A stretch of 64,000 nucleotides of DNA, taken from contig NZ_JBEVVA010000003.1 in the NCBI RefSeq assembly GCF_049639735.1, forward strand, positions 1,302,001-1,366,000, read 5' to 3'. Shown piece after piece: positions 32,199-41,115 of this stretch (positions are counted from its first letter, which is position 1; the number at the start of each line of letters is the position of its first letter). Source of the stretch: Elusimicrobium simillimum. Lineage in GTDB: Bacteria; Elusimicrobiota; Elusimicrobia; Elusimicrobiales; Elusimicrobiaceae. A model generated the notes under the pieces. It saw only the letters and a list, made by a program, of their open reading frames with translations. It was not told where the DNA came from and ran no database searches. A program made the position numbers and the translations under genes.

Positions 32199-33605
32199 TT
32201 AAAGTTTGAACTTAAAATACTTTACTGCATTGTCATACGATATGTCTTCTACAATCTTTGAAAGCATTTTCATATCCGCCGGGTATTCGCCGTTTTCCAC
32301 CCAGCCGCCTATAAGGTCACAGAGTATACGTCTGAAATACTCGTGTCTTGTATAGGAAAGGAAGCTGCGTGAGTCCGTAAGCATACCCGCGAAATTGCTC
32401 AAAATACCCAGATTGGCAAGCGACGTCATCTGCTCAATCATGCCTACTTTATGGTCGTTAAACCACCAGGCGGAACCTTGCTGTATTTTGCTTAAAGCGG
32501 TTGAGTTTTGAAAGCAGCCCAGTATAGTGCCTATAGAGGCGTTATCATACGGATTAAGACTGTAGATAATTGTCTGGGGCAGTTCGTCGGTAGCGTTAAG
32601 GGCGTTAAGAAAATCGGCCATTTGCGCGCTGGGGGCAAAGTTGTTAATACAATCGTACCCCGTATCGGGGCCGAGTTTATTAAACATAAGAGTGTTATTA
32701 TCGCGTTTGCAGCCGTAGTGCAGTTCCATAACTAAATCATTTTTATGGTACTCTTTACCTGCAAAAACCATAAACGCTGTTTTATATTTTAACTCTTCTT
32801 CTTTTGTTATGCCTTTGCCGGAAAGCTTTTTGGCAAAAATGTCTTCAATTTCTTTGTCTGTGGCGGGCGCGTACATAATGTACTCAAGCGCGTGGTCTGT
32901 GGCGCGGCAGCCGTTTTCTATAAAGAAAGCGAGTCTTTTTCTAAACGCTTCTTTAAGCGCTTCAAAAGATTTTATTTCAATACCGCTGGCGGCGCTAAGC
33001 TGTTTAATATAGTCAACAAATGTAGGTTTTTCTATATTTAAGGCTTTATCAGGGCGCCAGGCGGGCAGGACTTGTACGTCGAAGGATGTATCTTCTTTAA
33101 TTTTTTTGTGCCATTCCAATGTGTCCACCGGGTCGTCGGTAGTGCAAATTAACGTAACGCCGGATTGTTTGATAATGCCGCGTACGGACATAGCTTTTTC
33201 TTGTAATTTTTTATTACAGAGGTTCCATACTTCTTCCGCCGTTTCACTGCTGAGTACGCCGTCATAATTAAAATATCTTCTAAGTTCAAGGTGGCTCCAG
33301 TGGTAAAGCGGGTTGCCTATGGCCCTTTCTAATGTTTCGGCCCACTTTTGAAACTTTTCCCTGTCGGTAGCGTCACCCGTAATATATTTTTCTTCCACAC
33401 CGTTTGAGCGCATTTGGCGCCACTTGTAATGGTCCCCGCCAAGCCAAACCTGGGTGATGTTTTCAAACTGTCTGTCTTCGGCTATTTCTTTTGGGTTGAT
33501 GTGGCAATGGTAATCCAAAATAGGTTTTTTTGCCGCAACGTCGTGATACAATTTTTTGGCTGTATCTGTTGAAAGCAAAAAGTCTTTATCTAAAAATTTC
33601 TTCAT
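32199..33605 (-). CDS. uxaC: Glucuronate isomerase
   Basis: A 468-residue amidohydrolase-fold enzyme. The metal site DYHCHINPKEI is near residue 32, and IGNPLYHWSHLELRRYF, CTTDDPVD and SRSFLSYTRHEYFRR are characteristic of UxaC. It converts D-glucuronate to D-fructuronate and D-galacturonate to D-tagaturonate, the first step for both substrates. TAGGAGGA lies before the ATG. It follows the mannonate oxidoreductase gene by 34 bp within the operon. Confidence 0.95.
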   Translation of the reverse strand: MKKFLDKDFLLSTDTAKKLYHDVAAKKPILDYHCHINPKEIAEDRQFENITQVWLGGDHYKWRQMRSNGVEEKYITGDATDREKFQKWAETLERAIGNPLYHWSHLELRRYFNYDGVLSSETAEEVWNLCNKKLQEKAMSVRGIIKQSGVTLICTTDDPVDTLEWHKKIKEDTSFDVQVLPAWRPDKALNIEKPTFVDYIKQLSAASGIEIKSFEALKEAFRKRLAFFIENGCRATDHALEYIMYAPATDKEIEDIFAKKLSGKGITKEEELKYKTAFMVFAGKEYHKNDLVMELHYGCKRDNNTLMFNKLGPDTGYDCINNFAPSAQMADFLNALNATDELPQTIIYSLNPYDNASIGTILGCFQNSTALSKIQQGSAWWFNDHKVGMIEQMTSLANLGILSNFAGMLTDSRSFLSYTRHEYFRRILCDLIGGWVENGEYPADMKMLSKIVEDISYDNAVKYFKFKL

Positions 33606-33639
33606 ATTTCCTCCTAATTAAGTTTACTACACACAAAAA

Positions 33640-34473
33640 TTATACGCCGCTGTAAGCGCTGAACCCGCCGTCCACGGCTATCACTGTGCCGGTGACAAAG
33701 GCGGACGCGTCCTCATCGCACAGCCACAACATGGCGCCAAACAAATCTTCCACTTCTCCAAATCTTTTCATGGGGGTATGTGAAATAATTTTGTTAGAAC
33801 GCGGCGTGAGAGAACCGTCCGGGTTAGTAAGCAACGCTCTGTTCTGGTTGGTTAAAAAGAAACCGGGGGCAATGGCGTTAACTCTAAGGCCTTGCTCCGC
33901 AAAGTGCACCGCTAACCATTTTGTAAAGTTATCTATGGCGGCTTTGGCGGCGCTGTAGCCAAGCACCTTTGTCATAGGGCGCAAGGCGGCCATGCTGGAA
34001 AAGTTAATTACAGTGGCGCCCTTTACGCCTATCATACGTTTGGCAAAAACCTGTGTTGTAATAAATGTACCCAAAAAGTTAACGTTAAATACTTTTTGTA
34101 CTTCGGCGGGGTCTAAATCAAAAAAAGATAAAGTGCCCGGGTTATCCATGTCTTCCTGATTAAAAACTTCAGACGTGGTGTTGGCCTTAGGCATATTGCC
34201 GCCGGCGCCGTTTATTAAAATATGATATTGGCCAAAATCTTTAAAAATTTGTTCTTCAGCTTTTTCCAGCGCGGGTTTATCAAGCACGTCACACGCGTAA
34301 GCTTTGGCCGTGCCGCCGGCTGCTGTAATAGCGTCTAATGTGGCTTGGGCGTTTTCAAGTTTTCTGCTTAAAACGGCAATTTTAACACCTTTTGAGGCCA
34401 ACTCTTTTGCGCACGCGCTTAACAGTACCCCGCCAGCGCCTGTAATTACGGCAACTTTATCTTTCCATTCCAT
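33640..34473 (-). CDS. uxuB: SDR-type D-mannonate oxidoreductase (fructuronate reductase)
   Basis: A 277-residue short-chain dehydrogenase with TGAGGVLLSACAKEL for cofactor binding, INGAGGN, catalytic Ser in NFSSMAAL and YSAAKAA. The 20-residue insert after GNMPKAN (TSEVFNQEDMDNPGTLSFFDLDP) is characteristic of the SDR-type mannonate oxidoreductases, which are unrelated to the E. coli UxuB fold. It reduces fructuronate to mannonate. Position between uxuA and uxaC agrees. AAGGAGAAA precedes the ATG, ten bases after uxuA. Confidence 0.9.
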   Translation of the reverse strand: MEWKDKVAVITGAGGVLLSACAKELASKGVKIAVLSRKLENAQATLDAITAAGGTAKAYACDVLDKPALEKAEEQIFKDFGQYHILINGAGGNMPKANTTSEVFNQEDMDNPGTLSFFDLDPAEVQKVFNVNFLGTFITTQVFAKRMIGVKGATVINFSSMAALRPMTKVLGYSAAKAAIDNFTKWLAVHFAEQGLRVNAIAPGFFLTNQNRALLTNPDGSLTPRSNKIISHTPMKRFGEVEDLFGAMLWLCDEDASAFVTGTVIAVDGGFSAYSGV

Positions 34474-34483
34474 AAATTTCTCC

Positions 34484-35548
34484 TTAATAGTTTTTTTCCA
34501 GCGTATCCCACACGCCCCACATATACATTATGCCTAACGCTCTGTCGTACAGGCCGTAACCGGGGCGGCATTTTTCGTCCCAGATATGTCTGCCATGGTC
34601 AGGGCGCACATAATATTTATAACCTATATCATGATAAGCTTTTACTATTTCCACAATATCAAGCGACCCGTCGCAACCGCGGTGCGAAACCTCGGTAAAG
34701 TCACCGTTTTCAAAACGTTTTACGTTACGTATGTGGGCAAAATAAATTCTGTCGCCATAGGTGCGCACAATATCAGGTATATTGTTTTTTTCAGACGCGC
34801 CTAAAGAGCCGCTGCACAACGTAAGACCGTTAGCCGGGGAGTCAACCAATTTTAAAAATTTACCTAAATTTTCTTTGCTTGTAATAATTCTTGGCAGGCC
34901 AAAAATATTCCATGGCGGGTCGTCTGGGTGAATGGCCATTTTTATGCCGGCTTCTTCGGCCACGGGTATAATAGCCTCAAGAAAGTACTTCAGGTTATCC
35001 CAAAGTTTTTCTTCGGTCATATCTTTGTATAAAACAAAAAGTTCTTTTAGTTTGGCCAGCCTTTCAGGCTCCCAGCCGGGCATGGTGCCCAGGCCTTCCT
35101 GCTTAGACATTTGGTCCATAAACTTAATGGGGTCTATGCCGTCAATTTTTGCCTTCTCATAAAAAAGCGCTGTGGAACCGTCCGGCAGCGCTTTAAAAAG
35201 GTCGGTCCTGGTCCAGTCGAACACAGGCATAAAATTATAGCACACAACTTTTACGCCGGCTTTGCCCAGGTTTTTAAGTGTATTTTTGTAATTTTCAATA
35301 TACTTTTCACGTGTAGGCAAGCCTAGTTTAATGTCTTCGTGCACGTTAACGCTTTCCACCACGTCTATATTTAAACCGTACTCGGCCGCCTGCGCTTTAA
35401 CTTCCTCTATGCGTTCCATGGGCCAGTACTCCCCGGCGGGCATATCGTGCAGTGACCATACCACGCCAGACACACCGGGAATTTGTTTAATATGTTTTAA
35501 AGGTATGCAATCGTTGCCTTTGCCGTACCACCTGAAAGTCATTTGCAT
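34484..35548 (-). CDS. uxuA: Mannonate dehydratase
   Basis: A 354-residue TIM-barrel enzyme that dehydrates D-mannonate to KDG. FRWYGKGNDCIPLKHIKQIPGVSGVVWSLHDMP at the start, AIHPDDPPWNIFGLPRI, LCSGSLG and YYVRPDHGRHIWDE are typical of UxuA, with histidines, Cys and Asp as metal ligands. Its ATG lies three bases after the kdgK stop. The protein is somewhat shorter than the E. coli enzyme of 394 residues but equals the Bacillus-type length. Confidence 0.95.
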   Translation of the reverse strand: MQMTFRWYGKGNDCIPLKHIKQIPGVSGVVWSLHDMPAGEYWPMERIEEVKAQAAEYGLNIDVVESVNVHEDIKLGLPTREKYIENYKNTLKNLGKAGVKVVCYNFMPVFDWTRTDLFKALPDGSTALFYEKAKIDGIDPIKFMDQMSKQEGLGTMPGWEPERLAKLKELFVLYKDMTEEKLWDNLKYFLEAIIPVAEEAGIKMAIHPDDPPWNIFGLPRIITSKENLGKFLKLVDSPANGLTLCSGSLGASEKNNIPDIVRTYGDRIYFAHIRNVKRFENGDFTEVSHRGCDGSLDIVEIVKAYHDIGYKYYVRPDHGRHIWDEKCRPGYGLYDRALGIMYMWGVWDTLEKNY

Positions 35549-35551
35549 AGG

Positions 35552-36577
35552 TTATCTCTGCACTCTGCCTGAAGCGTCGCCGCCGGCAAGCTTTTTAACT
35601 TCGTCAACGGAAACCTGGTTATAGTCTCCCTCAATAGAGTGCTTTAAACAGCTTGCCGCTACGGCAAATTCAATAGCGTCGGCCGCTTTGTAGCCGCTGA
35701 TAAGAGAGTAAATAAGCCCCGCGCCGAAGGAATCACCCCCGCCCACGCGGTCAACAATATGCATTAAATATTCTTTGCTGAAAAAGAAGTCTTTGCCGTC
35801 GTAAAGCATGGCGGCCCAGCGGTTGTCGTTAGCGGAAATTGAACTTCTTAGTGTAATGGCAACGTATTTAAAACCAAACCTTTTTTTAAGTTCCTCAGCT
35901 ACTTCTTTGTAACCGTCGTGGTTAACTTTGCCGGAGGCAACGTCTGTGTTTTTAGCTTTAATGCCAAACACGTCTGAAGAATCTTCCTCGTTAGCTATGC
36001 AGACGTCTACGTATTTACAAAGTTCGCCCATTACCTGGCCGGCTTTTTCTTTGCTCCAGAGTTTGTTGCGGTAGTTAAGATCGCAGCTAACTGTAATGCC
36101 GCGCTCTTTAGCGGCTTTGCAGGCGGCCGCGCAAATAGCGGTAACATTGTCGCCAAGCGCCGGGGTAATGCCCGTAAAGTGAAACCATTCTACGCCTTCA
36201 AAAATTTTGTTCCAGTCAAAATCCGCTTCCGCAGCTGTGGCTATGGATGAGCCCGCTCTGTCATAAATAACTTTAGACGGACGCTGGCTGGCGCCCTTTT
36301 CTAAAAAGTAAATGCCCACTCTGTCGCCGCCGCGCGCTATAAAAGATGTGTCCACCCCGTATTTTCTAAGTGAGTTAATGCCTGCCTGGCCAATTTCGTG
36401 CTTAGGCATTTTGCTTACAAAAGCAGCGTTTAAACCAAAGTTAGCAAGTGACACCGCCACGTTAGCCTCGCCGCCGCCGTATGTCGCGCCATAACTGTCC
36501 GCCTGTGAAAATCTATAATACCCCTCAGGAGCAAGCCTGAGCATAAGTTCGCCAAATGTAATTACTTTTTTAGACAT
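35552..36577 (-). CDS. kdgK: 2-keto-3-deoxygluconate kinase
   Basis: A 341-residue PfkB-family sugar kinase. GGGEANVAVSLANFGL near the N-terminus binds the sugar; the C-terminal GGGDSFGAGLIY holds the catalytic Asp and the ATP anion hole. It phosphorylates KDG to KDPG. It receives KDG from uxuA, uxaA and kduD, which meet at this step, and passes KDPG to the aldolase encoded immediately upstream. GGAGAATAT lies before the ATG. Confidence 0.93.
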   Translation of the reverse strand: MSKKVITFGELMLRLAPEGYYRFSQADSYGATYGGGEANVAVSLANFGLNAAFVSKMPKHEIGQAGINSLRKYGVDTSFIARGGDRVGIYFLEKGASQRPSKVIYDRAGSSIATAAEADFDWNKIFEGVEWFHFTGITPALGDNVTAICAAACKAAKERGITVSCDLNYRNKLWSKEKAGQVMGELCKYVDVCIANEEDSSDVFGIKAKNTDVASGKVNHDGYKEVAEELKKRFGFKYVAITLRSSISANDNRWAAMLYDGKDFFFSKEYLMHIVDRVGGGDSFGAGLIYSLISGYKAADAIEFAVAASCLKHSIEGDYNQVSVDEVKKLAGGDASGRVQR

Positions 36578-36592
36578 TTTATATTCTCCAAT

Positions 36593-37558
36593 TTATTTTT
36601 TTTGAAATAAGTGCAGGGCAAAATTGCCAATTTCTTCTTTAAAGTAAATGGTCATCAAGTTGCCGGCCGCGTCGTAATTAGCGGTTTCCATATTAAACTC
36701 TACGCCATGCTGTTTAAGGTAGTACATTGCGCGTTCTATATAGTTTGTTTTTATGGCGATATGTCCGCATTTACCTAAAAACTGTTTCTTCATAACTTCA
36801 AAGCCTGTGCCGGCAAAGAAAGAGCCGTTGCCCTCTTTGCTTACAAAGCCGAAAAGTTTTTCATACTGCGCCGCTACGCCGCGCGCGGATTCTATGTCAG
36901 GCATATTAATACCTATATGCTGCAGCTCAAAGCCAAGCATGGCAAGCACAGCCTCTCTGGTAAGTTTGGTGATTGTGGCGTAATCGTTATTTTTAAGGTA
37001 TTCCTTATTAACCATCCATGACCCGCCGCACGCTATAACCTTATTAAACCCCAGGTAAGAGTTAAGGTTTTTCATGTCAACGCCGCCGGTGGGCATAAAC
37101 TTTACATTAGTATAAGGCGCGGCCATGGCCTTAATCATATTAATACCGCCGGCCGCTTCCGCGGGGAAAAATTTTACCACTTCAAGGCCAAGTTCAAGCG
37201 CGGCCTCAACATCGCTGGGGTTAGCGCAGCCGGGTATTATTGTAATACCTTTTTCTTGGCAGTGTTTAACAATTTTGGGGTTAAGCCCGGGGCTTACTAT
37301 AAATTTAGCGCCGGCGGCAATCGCTCTGTCCGCCTGCTCTGTAGTAAGTACTGTACCCGCGCCCACAAGCATGTCGGGCATTTCTTTAGCCATTATTTTT
37401 ATAGATTCTTCCGCGGCCGCGGTTCTAAAGGTAACCTCAGCGCATTTTAACCCGCCGTCACATAACGCTTTGGCCAGCGGCAGCGCCTGCGCCGCGTCAT
37501 CCAGCACCACAACCGGCACTATGCCGATGTTAGAAATTTCTTTCAGCATCTCGTTCAT
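36593..37558 (-). CDS. kdgA: KDPG/KHG aldolase fused to a VOC domain
   Basis: A 321-residue bifunctional-looking protein. Residues 1-208 are a class I KDPG aldolase: Glu41 (CAEVTFRT), Schiff-base Lys129 (VVKFFPAEAAGG) and the GAGTVLT phosphate loop. Residues about 212-320 form a VOC (glyoxalase/bleomycin-resistance-like) domain: FELQHIGINMPDIESARGVAAQYEKLFGF, then CGHIAIKTNYIERAMYYLKQHGVEF. The aldolase splits KDPG to pyruvate and glyceraldehyde 3-phosphate. E. coli Eda is about 213 residues, so the second half is an addition whose role is unknown. It is the first gene of the minus-strand uronate operon, with AGGAGAT upstream. Confidence 0.9.
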   Translation of the reverse strand: MNEMLKEISNIGIVPVVVLDDAAQALPLAKALCDGGLKCAEVTFRTAAAEESIKIMAKEMPDMLVGAGTVLTTEQADRAIAAGAKFIVSPGLNPKIVKHCQEKGITIIPGCANPSDVEAALELGLEVVKFFPAEAAGGINMIKAMAAPYTNVKFMPTGGVDMKNLNSYLGFNKVIACGGSWMVNKEYLKNNDYATITKLTREAVLAMLGFELQHIGINMPDIESARGVAAQYEKLFGFVSKEGNGSFFAGTGFEVMKKQFLGKCGHIAIKTNYIERAMYYLKQHGVEFNMETANYDAAGNLMTIYFKEEIGNFALHLFQKK

Positions 37559-37608
37559 TAAAAAATCTCCTGATTAATATTTTTAAAAAAGGCGTACCCA
37601 AATACATT

Positions 37609-37662
37609 TATCATATCTTGGCAAAAAAAACAACAATTTGTTTTTCTTTACAAGATATGATA
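37609..37662. promoter_or_regulatory. Palindromic divergent control region kdgA / uxaB
   Basis: A perfect 12-bp inverted pair, TATCATATCTTG (37609-37620) and CAAGATATGATA (37651-37662), lies 30 bp apart in the gap between the divergent uronate operons. Each arm contains a TATGAT that can serve as -10 box on opposite strands, so one dimeric regulator bound to both arms could close both promoters. No KdgR, UxuR or LacI-type gene lies in the window; the regulator must be elsewhere. Confidence 0.65.
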
Positions 37663-37743
37663 CAAATGTTAATTGTGAGGATTTGTTTTTCAAAACTTAA
37701 TTTATTGTTGTAATTACAATTCTAAACCTATGGAGTGTGCATA

Positions 37744-39225
37744 ATGAAAAAGATTAATGAAGTTGTAACCAAAGTTTATGGCAAATATCCGGAAAAAATT
37801 CTTCAAATAGGCGAGGGCAATTTTTTAAGAGCGTTTGCGGACTGGATGGTGGATGTAGTTAACGAAGCAGGTGATTATAAAGGCAGCATACTTTTAACTA
37901 CAGCGCGCTCTGCGGGCAAATCAGAAATACTTAACAAGCAAGACGGTTTATATACAGTAGTAACAAGAGGCATTGACAACGGGCAGTTAGTATCACAAAC
38001 AAGAGCGATTACGTCAGTTTCAAAATGTTTAAATATTTTATCAGACTACGCAAAATTTATTGGGTCCGCTAAAAACCCGGAACTTGAAGTAGTAATTTCT
38101 AATACAACAGAAGCCGGCATATCATATAAGGAAGAAGATAAAATTACAGACACTCCCCCCTCCTCCTTCCCCGCCAAAATGACGGCGTTTTTATATGAAA
38201 GGTTTAAAGCCTTTAACGGTGACAATACCAAAGGTCTTTTATTTTTACCCACAGAACTTATTGACTACAACGGCGCCGAACTTAAAAAATATATTTTACA
38301 GTACACCGCAGCGTGGAATTTACCCGCCGAGTTTGCCGCCTGGGTTGAGGCCGCCTGCAAATTTACCAACACATTAGTTGACCGCATTGTCCCGGGTTAC
38401 CCCAAAGACAAAACGGAAGTCGACGCGCTTGAAAAAGAACTTGGCTACACAGATGAACTGCTGGTAACGGCCGAGCCTTTTAACATATGGGTTATAGAGG
38501 GCAAACAAGAATGGAAAGACATTTTACCCTTGCACAAAACCAACCCTAATGTTGTGTGGACAGACAATGTAGCCCCGTATAAAACAAGAAAAGTGCGCAT
38601 ATTAAACGGCGCCCACACAGCCACAGTACCCGCCGCATATCTTGCCGGCCACACAATAGTATTAGAGTTTATGAACGACCCTATATTTAAAAAATACGTG
38701 GACGGCTTACTTTTTGACGAGGTTATCCCCACATTAGACCTGCCCAGGGCCGACTTAGAAGCCTTTGCCAAAGCCGTTAACGACCGCTTTGCAAACCCCT
38801 ACATTAAACACGCGCTTTTAGACATTTCACTTAACTGCTGCAGCAAGTTTAACGCGCGCTGCTTACCGTCACTGCTGGAATATAATAAAAGAAAAGGCGA
38901 ACTGCCAAAAATCTTAACATTCGCTTTAGCGGCGTTTATAAAATTCTACCAGGGCACAATGATTGACGGCGCTTTCACAGGCACCCGCGCCGACGGCACA
39001 AACTACGCCATTAAAGACGCGCCTGAAGTTATAGAATTCTTTAACAATCTATATTCTTCCAAACCTTCCGCCGCAGCGGTGGCCAAAGCCGTACTTTCCA
39101 AAAAAGAATTTTGGAGCGGCCAGGATTTAACTGAGGTTAAAGGTTTAGAAGAAGCCGTGGCAAAATATCTTGAACAATTAAATACAAAATCTGTAAAAGA
39201 TATTGTGGCCGAACTGGTTAAATAG
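37744..39225 (+). CDS. uxaB: Tagaturonate reductase (altronate oxidoreductase)
   Basis: A 493-residue mannitol-dehydrogenase-family enzyme. The N-terminal QIGEGNFLRAF holds the nucleotide-binding turn; VVISNTTEAGI, VDRIVPGYP and RKVRILNGAHT are conserved in UxaB. It reduces D-tagaturonate to D-altronate with NADH. The ATG at 37744 is chosen: TGGAG is eight bases upstream, and the in-frame GTG nine bases earlier overlaps that site. It is co-transcribed with uxaA. Confidence 0.93.
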   Translation: MKKINEVVTKVYGKYPEKILQIGEGNFLRAFADWMVDVVNEAGDYKGSILLTTARSAGKSEILNKQDGLYTVVTRGIDNGQLVSQTRAITSVSKCLNILSDYAKFIGSAKNPELEVVISNTTEAGISYKEEDKITDTPPSSFPAKMTAFLYERFKAFNGDNTKGLLFLPTELIDYNGAELKKYILQYTAAWNLPAEFAAWVEAACKFTNTLVDRIVPGYPKDKTEVDALEKELGYTDELLVTAEPFNIWVIEGKQEWKDILPLHKTNPNVVWTDNVAPYKTRKVRILNGAHTATVPAAYLAGHTIVLEFMNDPIFKKYVDGLLFDEVIPTLDLPRADLEAFAKAVNDRFANPYIKHALLDISLNCCSKFNARCLPSLLEYNKRKGELPKILTFALAAFIKFYQGTMIDGAFTGTRADGTNYAIKDAPEVIEFFNNLYSSKPSAAAVAKAVLSKKEFWSGQDLTEVKGLEEAVAKYLEQLNTKSVKDIVAELVK

Positions 39226-39233
39226 GAATTAAA

Positions 39234-40739
39234 ATGTCTGCTGAAAACACCATGATTTTAGTAAACCCCAAAGACAACGTTGCAGTGGCCTTAACGCCAC
39301 TGCAAGCGGGGGCTAAGGTTAATATTGAAGGTAAAGAAATAACTTTGCTGGACAATATCCCCTTTGGGCACAAAGCCGCGCTGGTTGACGTAAAAGCGGG
39401 CGAAAACATTATAAAATACGGCTACCCCATAGGCCACGCTAAGGTTGATATTAAGGCCGGCGCTCATGTGCATGTGCACAACCTTAAAACCAATCTTTCG
39501 GGCATACTAAACTACACTTATAATAAAGTTGATTCCCCATTACCGCAAATACCCGCCAAATATAAAAATGCAACCTTTGACGGCTACAAAAGGCCAAACG
39601 GCACTGCCGGGGTGCGTAATGAGGTGTGGATAATACCCACAGTAGGCTGCGTTAACACAACGGCCAAAATACTTGAGAAAAAAGCTAATGAAATGTTCGC
39701 CGGTAAGACAGACGGCTTTTTTGCCTACACGCACAACATGGGCTGCAGCCAGTTGGGCGACGACCAGGCCACAACACAAAAAATTTTAAAAGGTATTATC
39801 AATAACCCCAACGCAGGCGCCGTACTGGTACTTAGCCTGGGCTGCGAAAATAATAACCTTAAAACATTCATGCCTGTACTGGGTGAGTACGACCCAAACA
39901 GAGTAAAATTCATGGTAACGCAAAACGTGGAAGACGAGTACGAAGCAGGCCTAAAAATACTTGGCGAACTGGCGGAGTATGCAAGCTCATTTAAGCGCGA
40001 GCCGCTTTCCCCCTCCTACTTAACACTAGGCTTTAAATGCGGCGGGTCAGACGCGTTTTCAGGCATTACGGCAAACCCGCTTTGCGGCAGAATTAATGAT
40101 TTGTTGGTATCGCTTGGCGGCAGTACAATACTTACAGAAGTGCCCGAGATGTTTGGCGCAGAAACCTTGCTTATGAACCGCGCCACAAATGAGGGCGTGT
40201 TCCATAAAATTGTCAGCCTTATCAATGATTTTAAAGGTTACTTTACTAAGTACAAGCAAACCATTTACGAAAACCCCTCCCCCGGCAATAAAGACGGCGG
40301 TATTTCTTCTTTGGAAGAAAAGTCGCTTGGTTGCACGCAAAAAGGCGGCGGGGCGCAGGTAGTGGGCGTACTAGACTACGGCGAGCAAATTAGCACGCGC
40401 GGGCTTAACCTGTTAACAGGCCCCGGTAATGACCAGGTGTCTGTAACTAACCTTACGGCCAGCGGCGCGCAAGTAATATTGTTTACCACAGGCAGGGGCA
40501 ACCCGTTTGGCGCGCCTGTGCCTACCATAAAAATATCCTCTAACTCTAACCTGTACAACAATAAAAAACAGTGGATAGATTTTAACGCAGGCATATTGCT
40601 GGAAGGGAAAACTTTTGACGAGGCTACAGAACAGCTGTTTGACTATATTTTGGCCTTAGCATCAGGCAAAGTACGCACCAAAAATGAGGAGTACGGCTAT
40701 AAAGAAATTTCCATATTCCGCGACGGTGTAATACTGTAA
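39234..40739 (+). CDS. uxaA: Altronate dehydratase
   Basis: A 501-residue protein. Residues 1-100 form the SAF domain (KAALVDVKAGENIIKYGYPIGHAKVDIKAGAHVHVHN); the rest is the UxaA catalytic part with GYKRPNGTAGVRNEVWIIPTVGCVN, HNMGCSQLGDD, LGFKCGGSDAFSGITANP and FTTGRGNPFG. Cysteines in these segments may hold iron. It dehydrates D-altronate to KDG. It follows uxaB by eight bases. Together they complete the galacturonate branch. Confidence 0.94.
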   Translation: MSAENTMILVNPKDNVAVALTPLQAGAKVNIEGKEITLLDNIPFGHKAALVDVKAGENIIKYGYPIGHAKVDIKAGAHVHVHNLKTNLSGILNYTYNKVDSPLPQIPAKYKNATFDGYKRPNGTAGVRNEVWIIPTVGCVNTTAKILEKKANEMFAGKTDGFFAYTHNMGCSQLGDDQATTQKILKGIINNPNAGAVLVLSLGCENNNLKTFMPVLGEYDPNRVKFMVTQNVEDEYEAGLKILGELAEYASSFKREPLSPSYLTLGFKCGGSDAFSGITANPLCGRINDLLVSLGGSTILTEVPEMFGAETLLMNRATNEGVFHKIVSLINDFKGYFTKYKQTIYENPSPGNKDGGISSLEEKSLGCTQKGGGAQVVGVLDYGEQISTRGLNLLTGPGNDQVSVTNLTASGAQVILFTTGRGNPFGAPVPTIKISSNSNLYNNKKQWIDFNAGILLEGKTFDEATEQLFDYILALASGKVRTKNEEYGYKEISIFRDGVIL

Positions 40740-40771
40740 AAATAAAAATTAACATAAATGCCATTGTAAAA

Positions 40772-40972
40772 GTGAATTTCACAGGATTTTGAGTGTCTTT
40801 TTAATTTTTCTGATTCCAGCACACTTGGTGCGGGTAACACGGTGGGTGTGGTGGAAGCAGAAAAATTAAAAAGACGCCAAAAGCCGAAGAAATTTTTTTC
40901 CGCTGATTGGAACCCAAGCGAACGCAGAGAGCGCAATAGCTGGAACGCGAAGCGCAAAAAAACAATAATATT
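40772..40972. repeat. Long hairpin element, family B copy 1
   Basis: A 30-bp stem with two mismatches (40795-40824 with 40846-40875) and a 21-base loop. Flanks (a GTGAATTTCAC palindrome and GCCAAAAGCCGAAGAAAT, ending in CGCGAAGCGC) and the loop (TTGGTGCGGG..AACACGG) recur at 44203-44480, but the stem sequence differs. No ORF longer than chance. Confidence 0.75.
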
Positions 40973-41020
40973 TTCCTTATAAAAGTTATCTGCAAGCACA
41001 TCTATTTTAAACAAATTATA

Positions 41021-41055
41021 AAAAAAGCGCTTTTCAAGAAGCGCTTTTTTTATTT
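41021..41055 (+). terminator. Rho-independent terminator
   Basis: AAAAAAGCGCTT (41021-41032) pairs with AAGCGCTTTTTT (41039-41050). It would end transcripts from uxaB-uxaA that cross the repeat element, ahead of ald. Confidence 0.85.
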
Positions 41056-41115
41056 ATACTTAAATATACGGCTGCTTGCCATAAGGTTTACATAAGTGTA
41101 GGCTGAGGAGATTTC

